Origin: Streptomyces colonosanans | GTDB lineage: Bacteria > Actinomycetota > Actinomycetes > Streptomycetales > Streptomycetaceae | Direction of reading: 5' to 3' | NCBI RefSeq assembly: GCF_001866645.1 | Contig: NZ_MLYP01000009.1 | Coordinates: 1 to 62,009 of the forward strand | Length of the DNA: 62,009 bases | Shown here: one piece after another, positions 17,007 through 25,981 of the stretch | Position numbering within the stretch: position 1 is the stretch's first letter | How the letters are laid out: every line of letters begins with the position of its first letter | Program-made: the position numbers and the translations under genes | The notes under the pieces: model-generated | Told to the model about the DNA's origin: nothing | Databases searched by the model: none | What the model saw: only the letters and a program-made list of their open reading frames with translations

Positions 17007-18667
17007 CGGGTGGCCTCGTTCGCGTGGAGGTCCCTGGCGATCATGTCCTCGTAGGTCTCCGGGCGACGGATGAGCGTCTCGCGGCCCTGGTCCAGGACCA
17101 CGATGCCCGGCTGTGGAAAGCAGAAGGAGTTCGAGAAGGAGACCAGATAGGCCCCCGCGTCCATGATCGCGAGCGTGTCTCCGACCCGGAGTGGGGGGAG
17201 CTCGACGGTTTGACGCAGGCAGTCCATCGGGCTGCAGGTAGGGCCGTCGAGGGTGTAGGCCTCGCTCCGGGATTGGCCCCACCGCTCGGCATGGAAGATC
17301 TCGTGATACTCGCGGTGCAGGATGTGGGCGATGTTCTCGCCGGCATCCAGGATCGCGTGCGCGGGCCCCGCTCCGGGCGCGTTGAGGCTGTTGACCCGGC
17401 AGAGCAGTATCTGGGTGTTCCCGGTCAGCGCGCGTCCGGGCTCCAGCAGGACGCGAGGCGCCGGTCGGCCGGCGCGACGGAAGTGATCCTCGACCTGCTC
17501 GACGAGCAACGCCAGGTAGCGTTCGATGGAAAGCCTGCGGCCCACCCGCTCGGCGAGCGGGAGCGGCGAGGTATCGAGCGGCAGCACCGTCGGGACCGCC
17601 AGGCTCCCACCGAGGTCGAGCAGCTCCACGCCGAGGCCGAGCCGGGCGTGGAGCGCATCGCAGAACTCCAGCACCTCGCGGACGAAGCGCTCCAACGTGT
17701 CCGCATCCTCGATGGCCACGCCGCGGTGCGCGTGCAACCCGACGACCCGCAGCGAGGGATGTGCCAGGGCCTCCTCGTAGGCCGCCAGGGCCTGCCCTCC
17801 GGCGATCGGGACGCCGAACTTGCCCGACCAGCTGTCGGAGGTGGCCACGCGCAGGCCCACGTCGGTGCGCTTGCCGAACTCCGCGGCGGCCTGTGCGACG
17901 AGCGCGATTTCCTCGCGATGATTCAGATGGGTGAGCAGCAGATCGCTCTGGACCAACGTGCGCACGACACTCGGGGTCTTGCCCGGGCCGTTGTAGATGA
18001 TCCTTCCGGGCTCGACCCCGAGCCGCAGGGCGAGCCACAGCTCGTACGGAGAGACCACCTCGGCTCCGACGCCGAGCTGCGAGAGCCTCTGGAGCACGGC
18101 CGGAATCGGATTGGTCTTGTAGGAGTAGAAGACTTCGACACCCAGTGACCGGCCCCGCGGCACCTGTTGGAAGCGCCGGACGTTCTCGGCGAGCCGGGCG
18201 CCGTGGACGACGAAGAGAGGGCTCCCCCAGCGATCCGCCAGGCTCGAGAGCGTCTTCCCCTCCAGGCACAGCGCTCCTTCGGCGCGCGTCAGGCCCCATG
18301 TCTCGGGATGAAGGGACTGCGACGCCTCGGCCGATGGGTTCGGGCACCTTTCGGGAGTAACGACACAGTGTGCGGACAACGCCGCACTGTCGGAGCCGGT
18401 CCCGGCTTCGTTGAGGGAGAGGCGTTCGAGCGAGGTGCGGGGGATGGACACGAACTCGGCGATCCGCCGCGGCACCGCATTCGGTTCGGCGTTGTCGGCG
18501 CTGGTCGTACCGGGAAGCCGGCCGGCGCCGCTCAGCTCCTGTCGCCGCCACGTGTAGATCGTCTGGTCGCCGATGTCGAGATCCGCAGCGATCTGTGCGA
18601 CACGACGGCCCGCAGCGATCAGGTCGAGCACCTTCCGCCGGAACTCCGGCGGGTATTGCTTGGGCAT
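17003..18667 (-). CDS. Group IV PLP-dependent decarboxylase with IS-derived N-terminus
   Basis: From about residue 115 on this is a complete alanine-racemase-fold decarboxylase of the ornithine/lysine/diaminopimelate group. It has PLP lysine YSYKTNP, HAHRG, LDLGGSLA, LEPGRALTG, the active-site cysteine in GPTCSPMDCL, and GAYLVSFSNSFCF. It would convert an amino acid to an amine in the cytoplasm. The first 70-75 codons are instead the start of an IS3-type OrfA (see 18455-18667), in the same frame with no stop between. I see no in-frame ATG between the two parts, so the protein is either made as a fusion or starts at an unrecognised codon near 18330. First gene of a three-gene operon. Codon choice looks less GC-biased than in neighbours. 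Confidence 0.75.
   Translation of the reverse strand: MPKQYPPEFRRKVLDLIAAGRRVAQIAADLDIGDQTIYTWRRQELSGAGRLPGTTSADNAEPNAVPRRIAEFVSIPRTSLERLSLNEAGTGSDSAALSAHCVVTPERCPNPSAEASQSLHPETWGLTRAEGALCLEGKTLSSLADRWGSPLFVVHGARLAENVRRFQQVPRGRSLGVEVFYSYKTNPIPAVLQRLSQLGVGAEVVSPYELWLALRLGVEPGRIIYNGPGKTPSVVRTLVQSDLLLTHLNHREEIALVAQAAAEFGKRTDVGLRVATSDSWSGKFGVPIAGGQALAAYEEALAHPSLRVVGLHAHRGVAIEDADTLERFVREVLEFCDALHARLGLGVELLDLGGSLAVPTVLPLDTSPLPLAERVGRRLSIERYLALLVEQVEDHFRRAGRPAPRVLLEPGRALTGNTQILLCRVNSLNAPGAGPAHAILDAGENIAHILHREYHEIFHAERWGQSRSEAYTLDGPTCSPMDCLRQTVELPPLRVGDTLAIMDAGAYLVSFSNSFCFPQPGIVVLDQGRETLIRRPETYEDMIARDLHANEATR
18455..18667 (-). mobile_element. IS3-family OrfA remnant fused to the decarboxylase
   Basis: MPKQYPPEFRRKVLDLIAAG and the helix-turn-helix AQIAADLDIGDQTIYTWRRQ are the N-terminus of a very common Streptomyces IS3-type transposase OrfA. 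After PGTTSADNAE the sequence decays (PNAVPRRIAEF) and runs into the decarboxylase. There is no OrfB. No inverted repeat was identified. Confidence 0.8.
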
Positions 18668-18738
18668 GGGGAGCGGCCCTCCGTGCAACTGGGATCAGTA
18701 ATCCTCCAGCAACCTGACTCCGAGTAACAGCGGGAACA

Positions 18739-19005
18739 TCAGTTTGGCGCCGGGGCCGGCGGCCACCGGTACGCCCAGGGCGGCGACGCCGCCTCCCGAA
18801 CCTGCTGGCCATTCAACTGATGCACCATCAGGCCTCGGACGCCGCACAGCTCGGCGCGGGTGAGGTCGGCGTTGGGGAGTTCGGCGCCGGTGACGTCGGC
18901 GCGGGTGACGTTCGCGTGGCGGAGGTGAGCGCGGGTAGGTCGGCGCCGGTGACGTCGGCGTCGCGCACGTCAGCCTCATGGGTCCGGACTCCGACCAGGG
19001 GATTG
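18739..19005 (-). pseudogene. Frameshifted, 5'-truncated pentapeptide-repeat protein
   Basis: The minus strand reads EADVRDADVTGADLPA in one frame, then continues as AHLRHANVTRADVTGAELPNA and DLTRAELCGVRG in the next; one lost base near 18920 explains the switch. The A(D/N)LXX periodicity is clear across the break. The second frame ends at 18739. The 5' part is replaced by the IS481-type scrap at 19006. Confidence 0.7.
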
Positions 19006-19168
19006 ACACGGCCGGTCTCGGTCAGCGGTGCATTACGGTGAGGCATGAGGGCCTTTCCGGTCGCCGGGTAGATGTCGCAATCCACACCGCGCCAGAAGGC
19101 CCTCACCCATGCCAAGGTCCCTCAGCCGAGACCTGCATCACCTGTCCACAACCTCCCGGGACAGAACA
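19006..19168 (-). mobile_element. IS481-type left-end remnant
   Basis: MPHRNAPLTETGR (19044 downward) is the usual N-terminus of IS481-family transposases in Streptomyces. It is preceded, reading the minus strand, by GAGGGCC-rich end sequence with repeated AAGGCCCTC. Only about 13 codons of transposase remain before the pentapeptide pseudogene begins. A CTGTCC/GGACAG hairpin at 19142-19164 may also terminate the TetR transcript. Confidence 0.6.
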
Positions 19169-19169
19169 C

Positions 19170-19745
19170 CTAGCGGGCGGTCAACAGCAGTTCGAGGGCC
19201 CTGAGCGCGGCGGCGGCGGCGCGTTCCGGGGGCCAAGAGGCCGGGTCCTCGATGGTGGCGACGAAGAAGCCCCGGATGATCAGAAACAGCACGTCGGCGG
19301 CGACGGTGTCGGTGACGCCGGCATCGGCCATCGCACCGGCGATGGTGGCATAGGCGTCGCGCGCCTGCGCGTGGGCCGAGGCGGTGAGGTCGGCCGGCAG
19401 GGTCTGCACGGTGGCGAGCATCTCGACCCACAGCCGACGCAGTACGTCGTCGTCGCCGGTGCTGGTGCAGTGCCACTCGACCAGGGCGCGCAGCCGGGGG
19501 ATCCCGGTCAGACCGCGCACATGCTGTTCCAGATCGTCCTGCCAGAGCTGTTGGTTGACCTGGAAGGCGTTGAACATCAGGGCGGCGCGGCTGGGCAGGT
19601 AGTTGGTGATCACCGCCGTGGAGCCGCCAAGCTCCTTGGCGACCGCGCGGATGGTCACCGACCGGGGCCCACTCTCTTCGGCAACCCGGACAGTCGCGGC
19701 TGCGATCTCCTGAAGCCGCTGGGTTTCATCGACGTCAATCGGCAT
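19170..19745 (-). CDS. TetR-family regulator, divergent from the CocE/Opp operon
   Basis: A 191-residue TetR protein. Residues 8-55 form the DNA-binding domain (IAAATVRVAEESGPRSVTIR, AVAKELGGSTAVITNYLPSR); the rest is the alpha-helical ligand domain. It is transcribed away from the CocE-type hydrolase, with 138 bases between the starts, and a 24-base palindrome lies in that gap. It most likely represses the hydrolase-importer-amidase operon and possibly itself. The inducer is probably the imported substrate or a hydrolysis product. ATG 19743-19745 gives the usual N-terminus. Confidence 0.87.
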   Translation of the reverse strand: MPIDVDETQRLQEIAAATVRVAEESGPRSVTIRAVAKELGGSTAVITNYLPSRAALMFNAFQVNQQLWQDDLEQHVRGLTGIPRLRALVEWHCTSTGDDDVLRRLWVEMLATVQTLPADLTASAHAQARDAYATIAGAMADAGVTDTVAADVLFLIIRGFFVATIEDPASWPPERAAAAALRALELLLTAR

Positions 19746-19790
19746 TCAAGCAATCTACTGCAGAGCCTTGACGAGCATTATCGCGAGATG

Positions 19791-19814
19791 CAACGTTGTT
19801 GCACAACAGCGTTG
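19791..19814. promoter_or_regulatory. Probable TetR operator between the regulator and the CocE gene
   Basis: Arms CAACGTTGTTG and CAACAGCGTTG are separated by two bases and match with one mismatch. The site is in the middle of the only divergent gap beside this regulator, 70 bases before the CocE start. Confidence 0.6.
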
Positions 19815-19883
19815 TATTACGTCGGCTCCTGGCCGGCGGGACAGATCTTTCCGCGCGTCACGCGCCCTATCGGCAGGGGAATC

Positions 19884-21527
19884 ATGTCCTTGGAGTTCCG
19901 TTGCATCGAGGCCGAGCCGGTCCCGCCGACCGCGCAGCAGCACATGGTGCGCATGCGCGACGGCATCCGGCTGGCCACCGACGTCTATGCCCCCGCGGGT
20001 GGCGGTCCGGCGCCGGCCGTGCTGGTCCGGCTGCCGTACGACAAGAACAGCCGGTACGTCTTCATGGACAAGGTGGCCGAACGGTTCACTGCCCGCGGCT
20101 ATGTGCTCATTGTCCAGGACGTGCGGGGCAAGTTCCGCTCCGAGGGCGCGACCACGGCCTGGACCGGTGAGGTCAACGACGGCTATGACTCCATCGAGTG
20201 GATCGTCAACCAGGAGTGGTCGGACGGGGTCGTCGGGATGTTCGGCGACTCCTACTACGGCTTCGCCCAGTGGTCGGCGGTCGCGAGCCAGCACCCGGCG
20301 CTGCGCGCCATCGTCCCCCGCGTCACCTCCACGGGCTTCGCACCCAGCGTGATGAACCCGGGCGACCCGTCGATCCGCCGGGTGCCGTGGATGGAGGGGG
20401 CCATCTACCTGGCCACTCACTGGGTGGACAACCACACCTACGACTACAAGCCGGACTACTCCGTGAGGCCACTGCGCAATGCCTTCGAGCAGGCATTCGA
20501 GATGGTCGGTTCCCGTTCGACCGCCTTCGACCTCACGGTGCCCAGCCCGATCGCGCTGGACGCCTACAACGCCACCCACCCCTACGACGCGCGCCCGGTA
20601 CCGGTGCTGCACTGCGTGGGCTGGTTCGACAACATCGGCTCCGCTCACATGTACGACTACACGCAGCTGGCCAAGCGGCCCGGCTGGGCGGCCGTGCAGT
20701 ACCTGTGGGCCGACTCCATCGACCACGAGAACAACTTCCTCCACGAAGCGCCCCTGCGGGATGACGACGACCACAGTGCCAACGACGAGGCGCTGGAACG
20801 CATGCTGGACTCCTACACCGGCCCGGCGCTGGACTTTTACGACATCTTCCTGAAGGGGCTCAAGGACCCCGGCAGCCTGCCCCGGGTGCGCTGGCACCTG
20901 GGCCATGTCGGCTGGCAGACCTCCGAGGTGTGGCCGCCGACAGACGCGCAGACGTACTCCCTCTTCCTCGCCGATGTCGAGGCCGCCACCGGAACCGCCC
21001 CCGGAGGCTCGCTGAGCGAGCAGGCCGGGACCGGCAGGGTCGACTGGCGCTACGACCCGGACGACCTGGTCCCCTCCGCCGTTCCCAACACCTGGGAGTT
21101 CCTGCGCCGCTACCCGGACGAGAGTGCCACCGCCGACCGCGGCGATGTGCTGCTGTTCAGCGGCGCAGTGCTGGAGGAGCCGCTCGACCTGACCGGTCCG
21201 GTCGAGCTGCGGCTGGAGGTGGAGAGCACCGCACCCACCTTCGACGTCCTCGCCAAGCTGGTCGACGTCGGTCCCGACGGAGCCACTCACCTGATCGTTC
21301 GCGGCAACGCTCAGGGCACCTGCCGTGGCGAACTGCGCCTGGACCTCGGCCACACCGGCTACCGTCTCCGGCCCGGCCACCGGCTGGCCCTGATGATCGC
21401 CAGCAGCGATTTCCCACTGTACGTCCCCAACTCCGGGACTGACGAGAGCCCGTGGCTGACCGTCGCACCCAAACCGAGCACCCAGACTCTGCACTCCGGA
21501 GTCCTCAGCCTCACCGTGACCAGATAA
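19884..21527 (+). CDS. CocE/NonD-family hydrolase (X-Pro dipeptidyl-peptidase S15 type)
   Basis: A 547-residue alpha/beta hydrolase. The S15 domain has RMRDGIRLATDVYAP near the N-terminus, the nucleophile serine in MFGDSYYGFAQW (about S119), and the histidine in SIDHENNF. The C-terminal 200 residues form the jelly-roll of this family (NTWEFLRRYPDE, then DVLAKLVDV). Relatives hydrolyse cocaine esters, acyl prolyl peptides, beta-lactam precursors or other amides. No signal peptide is seen, so it should act on imported substrate. ATG 19884 follows AGGGGAAT; the open frame upstream is an artefact. It heads the operon that continues with the Opp-type importer and an amidase. Confidence 0.9.
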   Translation: MSLEFRCIEAEPVPPTAQQHMVRMRDGIRLATDVYAPAGGGPAPAVLVRLPYDKNSRYVFMDKVAERFTARGYVLIVQDVRGKFRSEGATTAWTGEVNDGYDSIEWIVNQEWSDGVVGMFGDSYYGFAQWSAVASQHPALRAIVPRVTSTGFAPSVMNPGDPSIRRVPWMEGAIYLATHWVDNHTYDYKPDYSVRPLRNAFEQAFEMVGSRSTAFDLTVPSPIALDAYNATHPYDARPVPVLHCVGWFDNIGSAHMYDYTQLAKRPGWAAVQYLWADSIDHENNFLHEAPLRDDDDHSANDEALERMLDSYTGPALDFYDIFLKGLKDPGSLPRVRWHLGHVGWQTSEVWPPTDAQTYSLFLADVEAATGTAPGGSLSEQAGTGRVDWRYDPDDLVPSAVPNTWEFLRRYPDESATADRGDVLLFSGAVLEEPLDLTGPVELRLEVESTAPTFDVLAKLVDVGPDGATHLIVRGNAQGTCRGELRLDLGHTGYRLRPGHRLALMIASSDFPLYVPNSGTDESPWLTVAPKPSTQTLHSGVLSLTVTR

Positions 21528-21553
21528 CTCTCTTCTGCCTCAAGGGACATCTC

Positions 21554-23206
21554 ATGCGGACATCGACCAGACACTGCCTCGTGTCCATCGCAGCCGGGGG
21601 GCTCCTTGCGACGACCGCAGCCTGTGGGGGAGCCTCGGCCGACTCCGGCAAGGAGGCCGACCGGATCACACCGACCGTCATCACCTCCGCCGCGTCCGGG
21701 AAGCTCGACGAGATCACCTGGAACCTGCCGATGGGTGAGCCGACCACGCTGGACCCGGCCAAGGTCGGCGACTACTCGCCCAGCACCGTGGAGGCCAACC
21801 TCTGCGACTCGCTGCTGCGCCTCAAGCCGGACTACTCCTACGGCCCGGGCCTGGCGAAATCCTGGACGGCTCCAGACCCCAGGACCCTGATCCTCAACCT
21901 GCGACCGGACATCACCTTCTGGGACGGCAAGCCGATGACGGCCGACGACGTCGTCCACAGCCTGACCCGCCAGCAGGACCCCAAGTCCGGGTCGATCAGC
22001 ACCGCCCTTTTTGCGAACGTGTCCTCCATCGCCAAGAGCGGGCCGTTGCAGGTGACCGTCAGGTTCTCCAAGCCGGACGAGCTGTTCCTCAAACTGCTGT
22101 CGACCGAGGTGGGCGCGGTCAGCCAGAAGGCGTACGCCACCAAGGCCGGGAAGAACTACGGCCAGGTGGCCGGCGGCCTGATGTGCACCGGGCCCTTCAA
22201 GCTGGACTCCTGGAAGTCGGGCCAGTCCATCACCATCACCCGCAACCCCGCCTACTGGGACCCCACGCTGCAGCCCAAGGCCGACAAGGTGGTGTTCAAG
22301 TTCATCACCGACGGCAACACCCTCTCCAGTGCGCTGCTGTCCGGCCAGATCGACGGTTCCTACGAGGTGCCGCTGCAGACAATGCGGGCGGTGGCCGGGA
22401 GCCAGACCGGCAACCGTCACTACGGCATCGCCACCCAGTCGGTCACCCTTCTCGTCGCCTCCGACAAGTCCCCGCTGGCCGACAAGCGCCTCACCGACGC
22501 GCTCAGCCTGGTCCTGGACCGCAGCGCCATCATCAAGAACGTGTTCGGCGGGCTGGCGTCCGCGGAGAAGACCTTCATCCCGCCGGCCGTCTGGCAGAGC
22601 TCGCAGGCCCACAAGACCTACCGGCAAGGATTCGACGCCCTGCCCGACGTCCCCGCCGTCGATGTCGCGGCGGCCAAGAAGCTGGTCGCAGAGGCCGATC
22701 CCGCCCGGCGCACACTGGTCGTCGCCACCCCGGCCGGGGACCAGATGAGCATGCAGATCCTCACCTTCCTCCAGGCCGGAGCCAAGGAGATCGGCCTGGA
22801 CCTGCAGATCAAGCAGATGCAGATGGTCGACTACTCCAACCTCTTCTACGTGCCTACCGGGCGCGCCGGGATCGACCTGATGATCGCATTCGGCTACATC
22901 GAGGTCCCCGATCCGCTCTCCTACGCGCCCGCCTTCGTCGCGCCGGGAGGCCTGTTCAACTGGTCGGGGTACAGCGACCCCCAGGTCACCAAGCTGCTGG
23001 AGGAGGCCCAGTCCACCCTGGACCCGGTCCGGTCGGCGAAGCTCTTCAACCAGGCCCAGGCCCGGTACACCGCCACGCACCCGGTCGTGTCGGTGGCAGC
23101 GCCCTATGAGCGCATGTTCATGAACAAGCGGATCAGCGGCGCTCCGGCCTCCTTCGCCTACATCAACATCCCGTGGGCGGCCATGATCGGCGGCACCGGA
23201 CGATGA
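21554..23206 (+). CDS. Family 5 (Opp/Dpp-type) substrate-binding lipoprotein, operon 1
   Basis: A 550-residue extracytoplasmic solute-binding protein of family 5 (SBP_bac_5). The lipoprotein signal ends LATTAACGG. Diagnostic stretches are LDPAKVGDYSPSTVEANLCD, FWDGKPMTADDVVHSLTR and CTGPFKLDSWKSG. It delivers peptide-like or amide ligands to the permease pair that follows. ATG 21554 has AAGGGA ten bases ahead. It overlaps the first permease by four bases. It is clearly paralogous to the binding protein at 29985. Confidence 0.92.
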   Translation: MRTSTRHCLVSIAAGGLLATTAACGGASADSGKEADRITPTVITSAASGKLDEITWNLPMGEPTTLDPAKVGDYSPSTVEANLCDSLLRLKPDYSYGPGLAKSWTAPDPRTLILNLRPDITFWDGKPMTADDVVHSLTRQQDPKSGSISTALFANVSSIAKSGPLQVTVRFSKPDELFLKLLSTEVGAVSQKAYATKAGKNYGQVAGGLMCTGPFKLDSWKSGQSITITRNPAYWDPTLQPKADKVVFKFITDGNTLSSALLSGQIDGSYEVPLQTMRAVAGSQTGNRHYGIATQSVTLLVASDKSPLADKRLTDALSLVLDRSAIIKNVFGGLASAEKTFIPPAVWQSSQAHKTYRQGFDALPDVPAVDVAAAKKLVAEADPARRTLVVATPAGDQMSMQILTFLQAGAKEIGLDLQIKQMQMVDYSNLFYVPTGRAGIDLMIAFGYIEVPDPLSYAPAFVAPGGLFNWSGYSDPQVTKLLEEAQSTLDPVRSAKLFNQAQARYTATHPVVSVAAPYERMFMNKRISGAPASFAYINIPWAAMIGGTGR

Positions 23207-24150
23207 GCCGGTTCCTGCTCACCCGGGTGGCCGGGCTGGTGATCATCCTGGCCGTCGCCAGCGTGGCCATCTACGGGTCGATGCTGCTGGCGCCGGGCGA
23301 TCCGGCGACGCTGCTGGTCGGCGGCGGGAAGCCGCCCAACCCCGAGCTCATTGCCTCCATCCACCGCGAGTACCACCTGGACGACCCCTTCGCGGTCCGT
23401 TACTGGCGGTGGCTGACCGGCGTGCTCCAGGGGGACTTCGGGCCCTCGCTGGCCTACCGCGACAGCGTGAACCACCTGTTGGCGGAGCGGATCTCCAACA
23501 CGCTGACGCTCGTGGGGTACGCCTCGGCGATCATCCTGCTGGTCGGCATCACCCTTGGCACAGCGGGCGCGCTGCGGGGCGGCCGGTTCGAGACGTCCGC
23601 GACCGCGATCTCAGCAGGCGCCATGGCGGTTCCGACGTTTGTGATCGGCGCGCTGCTGGCTTATGTCTTCGGAGTCCGGCTGTCCTGGTTCGCGCCTTCG
23701 GGCAGCGGCAGCGGCATCTCCGGCGCCTTCCGCTACCTCACCCTTCCGGCTGTCGCGCTGGCGTTCTCCTGGATCGGCTACGTGGCCCAGATCACCCGCA
23801 CCTCCGTCCGCGCCGAACTCCGCTCCGAACACGTGGAAACCGCCGACAGCCGTGGCATCCCGCGCCCGGGCGTCATCCGTCGCCATGTGCTGCGCAACGC
23901 CTCGGGTCCGATCTTCGCGGTCTCCGGCATCGCGATCGCCGGGCTGACCGCCACCACCGCCGTGGTCGAGAAGGCGTTCGGCATCAGCGGCATCGGCGCG
24001 CTGCTCGTCGACGCCGCCGCCAAGCAGGATCTGGCCACCGTGCAGGCCATCTCGCTGATCATGGTGGCCTCGTTCGTCGTCCTCAACACACTGGTCGACC
24101 TGGTCACCGCCCTGCTCGACCCCCGCGTCCTCAAGGGGAGGCCCTCATGA
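23203..24150 (+). CDS. Opp/Dpp-type permease 1 (DppB-like), operon 1
   Basis: A 315-residue inner-membrane permease with six hydrophobic segments. It begins MSRFLLTRVAGLVIILA, has LAPGDPATLL after the first helix, YHLDDPFAVRYWRWL, and the EAA loop SRGIPRPGVIRRHVLRNA that docks on the ATPases. ATGA overlaps at both ends show tight coupling. It pairs with the next gene to form the channel. Confidence 0.93.
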   Translation: MSRFLLTRVAGLVIILAVASVAIYGSMLLAPGDPATLLVGGGKPPNPELIASIHREYHLDDPFAVRYWRWLTGVLQGDFGPSLAYRDSVNHLLAERISNTLTLVGYASAIILLVGITLGTAGALRGGRFETSATAISAGAMAVPTFVIGALLAYVFGVRLSWFAPSGSGSGISGAFRYLTLPAVALAFSWIGYVAQITRTSVRAELRSEHVETADSRGIPRPGVIRRHVLRNASGPIFAVSGIAIAGLTATTAVVEKAFGISGIGALLVDAAAKQDLATVQAISLIMVASFVVLNTLVDLVTALLDPRVLKGRPS

Positions 24151-25007
24151 GCACCTATCAGATCGCCGGTGCCCTGCGCGGGGGCAGGCGACGGGTCGCG
24201 GTCGCCGACCCGGTGATGACGGCCGCCGGCTGTGTGGTCGCACTCGTGGTCCTGGTGGCTCTGCTCGCCCCGCTCATCGCGCCGTACGACCCCAACGCCG
24301 TCGACCCCGCCGCGGTCTACGCGGGCCCCTCCGGAGCGCACTGGCTCGGCACCGACGACACCGGACGTGACATCCTGTCACGTCTCATCCACGGCGCCCG
24401 GCCCAGCCTCATCGCCCCCGCAGCGGTGGTCCTGCTGGCCACCGCAGCCGGCACCACGCTGGCCATCGCCGCCGCATGGGCCGGCGGCTGGGTGGACCGG
24501 GTCATCTCCGGCGTCCTCGACGTCATCTTCGGCTTCCCCGGCCTCATCATGGCCGTGGTCGCCGCGACGATCTTCGGCCCGGGGCTGCTCGTGCCGGTGC
24601 TGGCCATGTCGATCGCATATGTGCCGTTGATCGCGCGAGTGCTGCGGAACTCCGCGCTGAAGGAGCGCAACCTCCCCTACATCGCCGCACTGCAACTCCT
24701 CGGAACCCCGACCTGGCGGATCTGGTTGCGCCACCTGCTGCCCAACCTGCTGCCGATCGTCACCGTCCAGGCCACCGTCGGCTTCGGCTATGCGCTGCTG
24801 GACATCGCCGCGATCTCCTTCATCGGGCTCGGCGCGCAGCCGCCGCAGGCCGAGTGGGGCCTCATGGTATCCAGCGGCTATCCGGGCATCCTGTCCGGCC
24901 AGGCAGGCCAGGTCCTCTACTCCGGGATCACCATCGTGGTCATCGTGATCGCCTTCAATCTGCTCGGGTCGGGACTATCGCGCAAACTGCTCGGGGAGGG
25001 CCTGTGA
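24147..25007 (+). CDS. Opp/Dpp-type permease 2 (DppC-like), operon 1
   Basis: A 286-residue permease. It has an N-terminal helix, then HWLGTDDTGRDILSRLIHGA, FGFPGLIMAVV, the EAA loop LLGTPTWRIWLRHLLPN, and FIGLGAQPPQAEWG near the C-terminus, all typical of DppC/OppC. The start codon overlaps the stop of permease 1 and the end overlaps the GTG of the first ATPase. Confidence 0.93.
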   Translation: MSTYQIAGALRGGRRRVAVADPVMTAAGCVVALVVLVALLAPLIAPYDPNAVDPAAVYAGPSGAHWLGTDDTGRDILSRLIHGARPSLIAPAAVVLLATAAGTTLAIAAAWAGGWVDRVISGVLDVIFGFPGLIMAVVAATIFGPGLLVPVLAMSIAYVPLIARVLRNSALKERNLPYIAALQLLGTPTWRIWLRHLLPNLLPIVTVQATVGFGYALLDIAAISFIGLGAQPPQAEWGLMVSSGYPGILSGQAGQVLYSGITIVVIVIAFNLLGSGLSRKLLGEGL

Positions 25008-25981
25008 GTTCGCCGCTGCTGTCGCTGGAAGGGCTCGGCCTGGAGCTGCGGGTCGACGGGTCCTACCGGAGCGTGATCCACCAGGTCGATCTGACGGTCG
25101 GTCGGGGCGAGGCGGTCGGGCTCGTCGGGGAGTCGGGGTCGGGCAAGTCGCTGACCGCGCGCAGCGTGCTCCGGCTGCTGCCGCCCGGCGCGCGGCTGCG
25201 CGGAGACATCCGTTTCGACGGCATGCCCGTGCCCCAGAGCGGCTCGTCCGCGCTGCGCACCTTCCGATCCACCGAGATCGCGATGATCTTCCAGGACCCC
25301 CGGGCCCACATCAACCCGGTCCGCTCCATCGGCGACTTCCTCACCGAGGGCCTGGTCACCACCCGAGGCCTGCCACGCAGACAGGCCGAGGCGAAGGTGG
25401 TCGCGCTGCTCCAGGAGGTCGGCGTCGCCGACGCCGCCCGCCGGATGCGCCAGCACCCGCACGAATTGTCCGGCGGACTGCTGCAGCGCGTCATGATCGC
25501 CGCTGCGCTGGCCGCCGAACCCAAGCTGCTGCTGGCCGACGAACCCACCACCGCCCTGGACGTGACCACCCAGGCCGAGGTCATGGCCATCATCGACGAG
25601 GCCCGCGCCGAACGGGGCCTCGCGATGCTCTTCATCACCCACGATCTGGAACTCGCCGCTGCCGTCTGCGACCGCATCGCCGTGATGTACGCGGGCTCCG
25701 TCGTAGAGGATCTGCCGGCCGGCGCCCTGCACGACCGCTCAGCCCATCCCTACACCCGGGCCCTTCTGGCCTCCCGCCCCAGCATCGGCGAACGCGGCGG
25801 CAGCCTCCGGGCGATCCCCGGACGCCCGCTGTCGGCCTTCGAGGTCGGTGCCGGCTGCGCCTTCGCGCCCCGCTGCTCCCGGGCCCAGGAGACCTGCCGT
25901 ACCCAGCGGCCCTCCCTGTCGCCCGCGGGCAAGGGAAGCGCCGCCTGCCTGTTCCCCGGATCGGAGGCACCGAGTGTCTGA
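25004..25981 (+). CDS. Opp/Dpp-type ATPase 1 (DppD-like), operon 1
   Basis: A 325-residue ATPase starting at GTG, with GGGGAGG upstream. Walker A is GESGSGKSLT, Q-loop MIFQDPRAHINPVR, signature ELSGGLLQR, Walker B LLLADEPTTALD, H-loop FITHDLEL. The C-terminal oligopeptide domain carries the cysteine pattern CAFAPRCSRAQETC plus a later Cys, which in some family members binds a [4Fe-4S] cluster. Confidence 0.93.
   Translation: MSSPLLSLEGLGLELRVDGSYRSVIHQVDLTVGRGEAVGLVGESGSGKSLTARSVLRLLPPGARLRGDIRFDGMPVPQSGSSALRTFRSTEIAMIFQDPRAHINPVRSIGDFLTEGLVTTRGLPRRQAEAKVVALLQEVGVADAARRMRQHPHELSGGLLQRVMIAAALAAEPKLLLADEPTTALDVTTQAEVMAIIDEARAERGLAMLFITHDLELAAAVCDRIAVMYAGSVVEDLPAGALHDRSAHPYTRALLASRPSIGERGGSLRAIPGRPLSAFEVGAGCAFAPRCSRAQETCRTQRPSLSPAGKGSAACLFPGSEAPSV

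Noticed and set aside
18978..19883. N-terminal extension of the CocE hydrolase
   Set aside because: It runs antisense through the TetR gene and IS debris; ATG 19884 has a good ribosome binding site and the family start.
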